Shown in pieces: positions 59,074 to 64,000 of a stretch of DNA of 64,000 nt; the stretch's first letter is position 1; the number at the start of each line of letters is the position of its first letter. Location of the stretch: contig CBDICG010000002.1 in the NCBI GenBank assembly GCA_965277275.1, forward strand, positions 1,798,001-1,862,000. The letters run 5' to 3'. Source of the stretch: HLUCCA09 sp965277275. GTDB taxonomy: Bacteria > Pseudomonadota > Alphaproteobacteria > Rhodobacterales > Rhodobacteraceae. Both the position numbers and the translations under genes were made by a program. Below the pieces are notes generated by a model. The model was not told the origin of the DNA. It did no database searches and saw only the letters and a program-made list of their open reading frames with translations.

Positions 59074-59597
59074 TGGCCTACCTCGCTGACACCCCCACGC
59101 TGCACACCGAGCGGCTGACCCTGCGCGCCCCCGCGCTGCAGGATTGGGAGGCGTGTCGCGATTTCTTCGCCACCGAGCGCGCGCAATACATCGGTGGCCC
59201 GCGTAACGAGCACGAAGCATGGCGTGCCTTTGGCCATGTCACCGGTCACTGGGCGCTGCGCGGCTACGGCTCCTTCATCTTCTGCCTGAAAGGAACGGAT
59301 GAGGCCCTCGGCCTGACCGGTCCGTGGTACCCCGCAAACTGGCCGGAACAGGAGATCGGCTGGTCCGTCTGGCGCGCCGAGGTCGAGGGCACAGGCCTTG
59401 CCGCCGAAGCCGCCCGCGCCGCGATCGACTACGCGTTCCACGATCTCGGCTGGAAGACCGCCGTTAGCTACATTGACTCCGACAACGCGCGCTCGATCGC
59501 GCTGGCAGAGCGTCTCGGCGCCGTCCGGGACGATGCAGCCGCGCGCCCCGATCCGTCCGACCTCGTCTACCGCCACCCCGCGCCGGGGGCTGTCTGA
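59073..59597 (+). CDS. GNAT acetyltransferase paralogue 4
   Basis: 174 residues. Family elements: HTERLTLRAPALQDWEA, NWPEQEIGWSVWRAE, and the loop VEGTGLAAEAARAAIDYA, which keeps the G-x-G core although the preceding Arg is missing. SIALAERLGAVRDDAA follows. Probably active. The start codon overlaps the stop of paralogue 3 and its stop overlaps paralogue 5. Confidence 0.85.
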   Translation: MAYLADTPTLHTERLTLRAPALQDWEACRDFFATERAQYIGGPRNEHEAWRAFGHVTGHWALRGYGSFIFCLKGTDEALGLTGPWYPANWPEQEIGWSVWRAEVEGTGLAAEAARAAIDYAFHDLGWKTAVSYIDSDNARSIALAERLGAVRDDAAARPDPSDLVYRHPAPGAV

Positions 59598-60202
59598 TGG
59601 GCCATCGCGACATCCCCGTTCTGGAGACGCGGCGCCTCGTTCTGCGCGGCCCTGAAGCCGGGGATTATCCGGATTTCAAGGCGACCTTCGCCTCCTACCG
59701 CTCGCGCTTCATGGGCGGGCCGCTCAACCCCTATGAGGCGTGGATGCTCTACGCCGCCGAGATCGGCCATTGGGAGATCCGCGGCTTCGGGATGTGGATG
59801 ATCCACGACAAGGAAACGGACAAGACCTACGGCATGGCCGGTGGCTGGCAGCCTGCAAAGTGGCCCGAGCGCGAGATCGCATGGATCATCTGGCCCGACG
59901 TCGCCGGCCACGGTTACGCGCTGGAGGCGACCGACCGTGCGCGTCGGTATTTCTACGACGAAAAGGGATGGGAAACGGCCGTAAGCTATCTCGACCCCAA
60001 GAACCTTGCCTCCACGCGCCTCGCCGAGCGGCTGGGAGCCACGCAGGAGCGCGGCGCACCGTCTGTCGACGGCAACGATGTCGTGTATCGCCATCCAACG
60101 CCCGAGCAACTGCGCAACACCCAGCTAGGCGACGGAATCGCGCTGGAGATCGCGAACTACGCCGACCCGCAATTCAAGCCGAAAGGATGGGCCATTGACT
60201 GA
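59597..60202 (+). CDS. GNAT acetyltransferase paralogue 5
   Basis: 201 residues, the longest of the array through a C-terminal extension (about 170-201). Family elements: ETRRLVLRGPEAGDYPDF, KWPEREIAWIIWPD, loop VAGHGYALEATDRARRY with the G-x-G core, then STRLAERLGATQERGA. Its 3' end overlaps the chorismate mutase start by eight bases. Confidence 0.87.
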   Translation: MGHRDIPVLETRRLVLRGPEAGDYPDFKATFASYRSRFMGGPLNPYEAWMLYAAEIGHWEIRGFGMWMIHDKETDKTYGMAGGWQPAKWPEREIAWIIWPDVAGHGYALEATDRARRYFYDEKGWETAVSYLDPKNLASTRLAERLGATQERGAPSVDGNDVVYRHPTPEQLRNTQLGDGIALEIANYADPQFKPKGWAID

Positions 60203-60521
60203 CACCGCCCCGGCCCCCGCGGCCACAACAGACGATGCCGTCCGCGCCGCCGAGCTTCTCAGGGAGCACCGTGCCTCGATCGACCGGCTCGATGCGATCC
60301 TCGTCTACACGCTGGGCGAGCGGTTCAAGCACACACAGGCCGTGGGCCGGCTGAAGGCCGCGCATGACCTGCCGCCGTCCGACCCGTCGCGTGAAGCGAC
60401 ACAGATCGAGCGGCTCGAAGACCTAGCAAAGCGGGCCGATCTCGACCCGGAATTCGCCAAGAAATTTCTGGCCTTCATCATCCAGGAAGTCATCAAACAC
60501 CACGAAGCACACCAATCCTGA
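60195..60521 (+). CDS. Chorismate mutase (AroQ type)
   Basis: 108 residues from TTG 60195, with AAGGA upstream. The all-helical AroQ fold shows LLREHRASIDRLDAILVYTL (about 19-38), ERFKHTQAVGRLKA with the active-site Lys, and FLAFIIQEVIKHHE. It converts chorismate to prephenate for Phe/Tyr synthesis. It sits between the GNAT array and rpsP, as I recall for other Rhodobacterales. Confidence 0.92.
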   Translation: MTDTAPAPAATTDDAVRAAELLREHRASIDRLDAILVYTLGERFKHTQAVGRLKAAHDLPPSDPSREATQIERLEDLAKRADLDPEFAKKFLAFIIQEVIKHHEAHQS

Positions 60522-60568
60522 GCACTGCGCAAGCACGCTCAATTCGCCATTCGAAAAGGAGAAAACCA

Positions 60569-60949
60569 ATGGCAATGAAGATCAGACTGGCCCGCGGCGG
60601 CTCCAAGAAGCGCCCCTTCTACCGCATCGTCGCCACCGACAGCCGCATGCCGCGGGACGGCCGCTTCATCGAGAAGCTCGGCTCGTACAACCCGCTCCTG
60701 CCCAAGGACAGCGAAGAGCGCGTCAAGATGGACATGGAGCGCGTGAACTACTGGATCAGCCAGGGCGCCAAGCCGACGGATCGGGTTGCTCGCTTCCTCG
60801 AGGCCGCGGGCCACGCGCCGAAGACCGAGCGCAACAACCCCAACAAGGCCGAGCCCGGCAAGAAGGCTCAGGAGCGCGCCGAGGAGCGGGCAGCAAAAGC
60901 TGCCGAGGCTTCCGAAGCCCCCGCCGAAGAGGCTGCCGCCGAGGCATGA
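60569..60949 (+). CDS. rpsP: 30S ribosomal protein S16
   Basis: 126 residues from ATG 60569, preceded by AAAGGAG. The S16 core MKIRLARGGSKKRPFYRIV and SRMPRDGRFIEKLGSYNPLL is conserved. The Ala/Glu/Lys-rich C-terminal extension (about 90-126) is common in alphaproteobacteria. Confidence 0.98.
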   Translation: MAMKIRLARGGSKKRPFYRIVATDSRMPRDGRFIEKLGSYNPLLPKDSEERVKMDMERVNYWISQGAKPTDRVARFLEAAGHAPKTERNNPNKAEPGKKAQERAEERAAKAAEASEAPAEEAAAEA

Positions 60950-61003
60950 TGCGGGGCGCGCCACCTGGCTTGGCCGGGTGGCGCCCCTGACGGGAGAGCG
61001 GCG

Positions 61004-61507
61004 ATGGAAGATCGGGTCTGCGTCGGTGCGGTCGCGGGCGCCTTTGGCGTCAAGGGCGAGGTGCGTCTGAAGAGCTTTTGCAGCGATCCCGAAGACGTCG
61101 CCGCCTATGGCCCGCTCGAAACCGAAGACGCTGCCCGCCGCTTCGAAATCACACTTGTGAAGTCGGTGAAGAACGGCTTCGCCGCCCGGCTCTCCGGGGT
61201 GCGGTCGAAGGAGGCCGCGGACGCCCTGCGCGGCACGCGGCTCTTTGCCGGGCGCGACGCTCTTCCAGCGCTGGAAGAGGAGGAGTATTATCACGCCGAT
61301 CTCATCGGGCTCGAAGTCCGCGATACGGGGGGCACGCTTCTGGGCAAGATCCGCGCGATCCACGACCATGGCGCGGGCGACCTTCTCGAGGTGCATGGGC
61401 TCGGGCTGAAGCAGACCGTGCTGCTTCCCTTTACCCGCGCCGCCGTTCCCACTGTCGATATCGCGGCAGGGCGCGTCGTGGCCGACCCGCCGGAGGGGCT
61501 CTTTTGA
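61004..61507 (+). CDS. rimM: 16S rRNA processing protein RimM
   Basis: 167 residues. The N-terminal barrel begins VCVGAVAGAFGVKGEVRLKS, and the PRC-like C-terminal half contains EEEYYHADLIGLEVRD and GAGDLLEVHG. It assists maturation of the 30S head with S19. Its stop overlaps the next ATG (TGATG). Confidence 0.96.
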   Translation: MEDRVCVGAVAGAFGVKGEVRLKSFCSDPEDVAAYGPLETEDAARRFEITLVKSVKNGFAARLSGVRSKEAADALRGTRLFAGRDALPALEEEEYYHADLIGLEVRDTGGTLLGKIRAIHDHGAGDLLEVHGLGLKQTVLLPFTRAAVPTVDIAAGRVVADPPEGLF

Positions 61508-62487
61508 TGCGCCGCGTGGGGCTTGGGATCGGACTTGCGGCGTTGGCTCTGGCCCCTGTCGGAGCCGGCGCCACCGGGCACAGCTCGCTGGCGATGCTCG
61601 CATTCGCGGGCGTGTTCTTTCTGGCAAATGCGGTGATACGGCCCGGCGCGGTGCGGCTCGATGACCTTGCCGGCACGGCACTCCAGCTCGTCACGGCGTC
61701 CGCGTTTGCGGCGCTTCTTGTCGGGTTCGGTCAGACGCTGGGGGCGTTGGGCCAGGTCGAGGCGAACATCGCCTTGGGCGGGTGGGTTATCCTCGCGGCG
61801 TGGGGGGCGGTGCTGGCGCGGCTCATCTGGCGCCAGTCTATGGGCGATCGCGCCACACAGGGCGCCGAGAGCGCGCTGCGCGTTGTCCACCAATCCGGCC
61901 AGAAGCTACGCGACAAGAAAGCGGAACGGCCTGCCCACCTCAAGCCTGTGCCAGACGGCAAATCGCAGTCAGAGCCACCAAGACCCTCCTCGATTACCCC
62001 TTTTCGGCCTGACCCTGCCCTCGCCGGTGCCTTGCAGCGGTTGAACGAACTGCCGGAGGACGGCGTCGCGGATGCCGATCTCGCGCATGCGTTGGCAACT
62101 GTCTCCGGGTCTGCACCGCTTGGCAGCGTGTTTGCAGCGCTCTCCACCCGCGCGCCGAACACCGAGCGGGATCGACGGGCGCTCGTACTGCACACCACCG
62201 ATCCATGGGTCGCCGAGCAGAGGAACGGCAAACACGAGCCCGCCGCCGCCTTCGAGGTGGTGGTGGCCGCCGCGGATGCGTCCGCCCTCAACGACTTTGC
62301 CACCCGTGGCATCGCCCTGCTCGACGAATTGCCGGAGACGCGGATCGACATGCCCGCCGTGGCCCGCCTGCTGGAGATCGCCGACCAGATCGAAGGAGAT
62401 CTGGAGACGGAATCGGAATTGCTCGTCGCGCTAGCGCACAAGATCGAGGATCTCGGGCTCGAAGCCGAGCACGGCGGCGATGGCTGA
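61507..62487 (+). CDS. Membrane protein of unknown function between rimM and trmD
   Basis: 326 residues. Four probable membrane helices in the first 115 residues (GLGIGLAALALAPVGAGA; LAMLAFAGVFFLANAVI; ALQLVTASAFAALLVGFG; LGGWVILAAWGAVLARLIW) are followed by a charged linker and a soluble C-terminal domain (about 170-326) ending in an acidic helix. I do not recognise a family. Coupled to rimM (TGATG) and to trmD (eight-base overlap), so it is expressed with the ribosome genes. Confidence 0.82.
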   Translation: MRRVGLGIGLAALALAPVGAGATGHSSLAMLAFAGVFFLANAVIRPGAVRLDDLAGTALQLVTASAFAALLVGFGQTLGALGQVEANIALGGWVILAAWGAVLARLIWRQSMGDRATQGAESALRVVHQSGQKLRDKKAERPAHLKPVPDGKSQSEPPRPSSITPFRPDPALAGALQRLNELPEDGVADADLAHALATVSGSAPLGSVFAALSTRAPNTERDRRALVLHTTDPWVAEQRNGKHEPAAAFEVVVAAADASALNDFATRGIALLDELPETRIDMPAVARLLEIADQIEGDLETESELLVALAHKIEDLGLEAEHGGDG

Positions 62488-63316
62488 AACGTCCGACACA
62501 AAGCCGCGCTCGCACGGCCGCCTCTCGATCCGGTCCAGCCTGCAGCCGCGCGATCTGATGGCCGAAGCGCCACGCCTCAAAGGCGCGTGGACAGCGCGTG
62601 TGGTCACCCTGTTTCCCGAGGCCTTTCCCGGAGTTTTGGGCGCCTCGCTGACGGGCAAGGCCCTGCAAGACGGGCTGTGGCACCTCGAAACGATCCCGCT
62701 CCGCGAATTCGGCGAGGGCAAGCACCGCAACGTCGACGATACACCAACGGGCGGTGGCGCGGGCATGGTCCTGCGGCCCGACATCGTGGACGCCGCGCTA
62801 GCCCGCGCGGCGGAGGGCACTGTCCCCGCGCTCTGGCCAGTGATCTACCTCTCGCCAAGGGGCCGCCCCTTTACGCAGGCCATGGCACGCGCCTTCGCCG
62901 GGGGTGAGGGGATGACGCTGCTTTGCGGCAGATTCGAGGGCGTAGACGAGCGGGTGTTGCAGCACAGACAGGTGCTGGAGGTCTCGCTTGGGGATTTCGT
63001 CCTCACCGGGGGCGAGATCGCCGCGCAAGCCTTGATCGATGCGACAGTGCGGCTTATACCCCGCGTGCTCGGGAATCAGGCGTCAACGGAGGAGGAGTCC
63101 TTCTCCCACGGGCTTCTGGAGCACCCGCAATACACGCGTCCGACCGTCTGGCAAGGTCGCGCGGTGCCTGACATTCTCCTGTCCGGCCACCACGCGAAGA
63201 TCGAAGCCTGGCGCAAGGACCAAGCCGAACGGCTAACCAAGGAACGTCGCCCTGACCTCTGGCGGGCTTATTGTGCAGCGCACGATAGGGACCCGGACGG
63301 AGACCAAGAGCTCTGA
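62480..63316 (+). CDS. trmD: tRNA (guanine-37-N1)-methyltransferase
   Basis: 278 residues. The SPOUT knot region shows LLCGRFEGVDERV (about 148-160) and SLGDFVLTGGEIAA, with RVVTLFPEAFPG at the N-terminus of the core and LEHPQYTRP near the C-terminus. An extra 36 residues precede the usual start; I recall a similar extension (HGRLSIR.. PRDLM) in Rhodobacterales. Confidence 0.96.
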   Translation: MAETSDTKPRSHGRLSIRSSLQPRDLMAEAPRLKGAWTARVVTLFPEAFPGVLGASLTGKALQDGLWHLETIPLREFGEGKHRNVDDTPTGGGAGMVLRPDIVDAALARAAEGTVPALWPVIYLSPRGRPFTQAMARAFAGGEGMTLLCGRFEGVDERVLQHRQVLEVSLGDFVLTGGEIAAQALIDATVRLIPRVLGNQASTEEESFSHGLLEHPQYTRPTVWQGRAVPDILLSGHHAKIEAWRKDQAERLTKERRPDLWRAYCAAHDRDPDGDQEL

Positions 63317-63368
63317 GGGCGCGCACATCTTCGCAGACAAACTGCGAGTAAGAGAAGGAGCGGATCAG

Positions 63369-63761
63369 ATGGACCTGATCGCACAGCTGGAGGCCGAGCA
63401 GATCGCTGCGCTCGGCAAAGAGATTCCGGATTTCAAGGCAGGCGACACCGTGCGCGTGGGCTTCAAGGTGACCGAGGGCACCCGCACCCGTGTGCAGAAC
63501 TACGAAGGCGTTTGCATCGCACGCAACAACGGCCACGGCATTGCCGGCTCGTTCACCGTGCGCAAGATCAGCTTCGGCGAAGGCGTCGAGCGGGTCTTCC
63601 CCCTCTACTCGACGAATATCGAGAGCATCGCCGTCGTGCGCCGTGGCCGCGTGCGCCGCGCCAAGCTCTATTACCTGCGTTCCCGCCGCGGTAAGTCCGC
63701 CCGGATCGCCGAAGATTCCAACTACAAGCCGAAGGCCCCCAAGGCCGGCGCCGAAGCCTGA
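63369..63761 (+). CDS. rplS: 50S ribosomal protein L19
   Basis: 130 residues from ATG 63369. Signature FKAGDTVRVGFKVTEGTRTR and the end of the core, VRRGRVRRAKLYYLRSRRGK SARI, are conserved (split here for length). It contacts the 30S subunit at the bridge. It follows trmD after 52 bases. Confidence 0.98.
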   Translation: MDLIAQLEAEQIAALGKEIPDFKAGDTVRVGFKVTEGTRTRVQNYEGVCIARNNGHGIAGSFTVRKISFGEGVERVFPLYSTNIESIAVVRRGRVRRAKLYYLRSRRGKSARIAEDSNYKPKAPKAGAEA

Positions 63762-63772
63762 GGAACGCCGCG

Positions 63773-63994
63773 ATGAAATCCGAAATCCATCCCGATTATC
63801 ACGTTGTCGACGTCAAGATGACGGACGGCACGATCATCCAGATGAAGACGACGTGGGGCAAGGAGGGCGATACGCTCGTCCTCGACATCGACCCCACGGT
63901 GCACCCGGCCTGGACCGGCGGAAATACCCGCCTGATGGACCAGGGCGGCCGCGTGTCGAAGTTCAAGAAAAAGTACGAGGGCCTCGGCTTCTGA
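63773..63994 (+). CDS. rpmE: 50S ribosomal protein L31 (zinc-free form)
   Basis: 73 residues, complete. MKSEIHPDYHVVDVKMTDGT and HPAWTGGNTRLMDQGGRV match L31. None of the four Cys of the zinc-binding form is present, so this is the Cys-less type. Eleven bases after rplS; last gene of the window. Confidence 0.95.
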   Translation: MKSEIHPDYHVVDVKMTDGTIIQMKTTWGKEGDTLVLDIDPTVHPAWTGGNTRLMDQGGRVSKFKKKYEGLGF

Positions 63995-64000
63995 GCCTCC

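Noticed and set aside
1..64000. CRISPR arrays, tRNA, rRNA, insertion sequences or prophage
   Set aside because: No direct-repeat arrays, tRNA T-loop/cloverleaf patterns, rRNA cores or transposase/integrase-like products were recognised on either strand.

Overview
The window is chromosomal DNA of high GC content from an alphaproteobacterium, most likely a Rhodobacterales/Roseobacter-group species. The evidence is the separate Fo operon atpI-atpB-atpE-atpF'-atpF, the order ffh - acetyltransferases - chorismate mutase - rpsP - rimM - trmD - rplS - rpmE, a VPLPA-type C-terminal sorting signal, a GerW/DUF2953 pair in a presumed non-sporulator, and the tetronate-catabolism and zinc-finger (zf-CHCC) genes. 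I found no rRNA, tRNA, CRISPR array, phage or transposase gene.

Bases 1-11041 (minus strand) hold a tightly overlapping alginate-type exopolysaccharide operon: algD, alg8, an Alg44-like protein, an algA-like enzyme, an AlgG-like beta-helix, a small secreted protein, an AlgX/AlgJ-like protein and a Sel1-repeat (AlgK-like) protein that runs off the left edge. A polysaccharide-lyase lipoprotein is divergent at 11440. Precursor supply (AlgD) and polymerase (Alg8) look intact, but the active-site motifs of several accessory members (AlgG, AlgX/J, the isomerase half of AlgA, PilZ of Alg44) are changed, so the polymer or its modification may differ from textbook alginate.

Bases 12.4-16.5 kb and 22.5-26.5 kb hold two loci of similar layout. 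Each has a very long, helix-rich protein of about 1000 residues followed at once by a small protein with an extremely acidic C-terminal tail. The first long protein carries a papain-like Cys motif. The second ends in a domain resembling polymorphic-toxin nuclease tips. A third, short protein (22547-23008) shares an N-terminal motif with the first. I regard these as the best candidates for an undescribed effector/immunity system. Between them lie a YjhX (TopAI)/GNAT toxin-antitoxin-like pair and a complete threonate/erythronate operon (ltnD-denD-otnK-otnC-otnI).

Bases 26.9-38.5 kb look like a purine/nucleoside scavenging region: adenine deaminase, phosphoribosyltransferase, M20 hydrolase, and an operon of a PotABCD-type ABC transporter overlapping an aminohydrolase and a nucleoside hydrolase, then an aldehyde dehydrogenase. 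Bases 38.5-46 kb hold a sulfotransferase/GT14 pair, a HIT protein, an ATP-grasp protein, an ABC ATPase, a zinc-finger protein, a VPLPA-CTERM surface protein and the GerW/DUF2953 set. Bases 46-55.8 kb hold polA, an interrupted NTF2-like gene opposite a GntR regulator, the ATP synthase Fo operon, ArsR and LysR regulators, an azoreductase and a cytochrome c. Bases 55.9-64 kb are the SRP/ribosome operon, unusual in containing five tandem GNAT acetyltransferases, two of which seem to have lost the acetyl-CoA loop.
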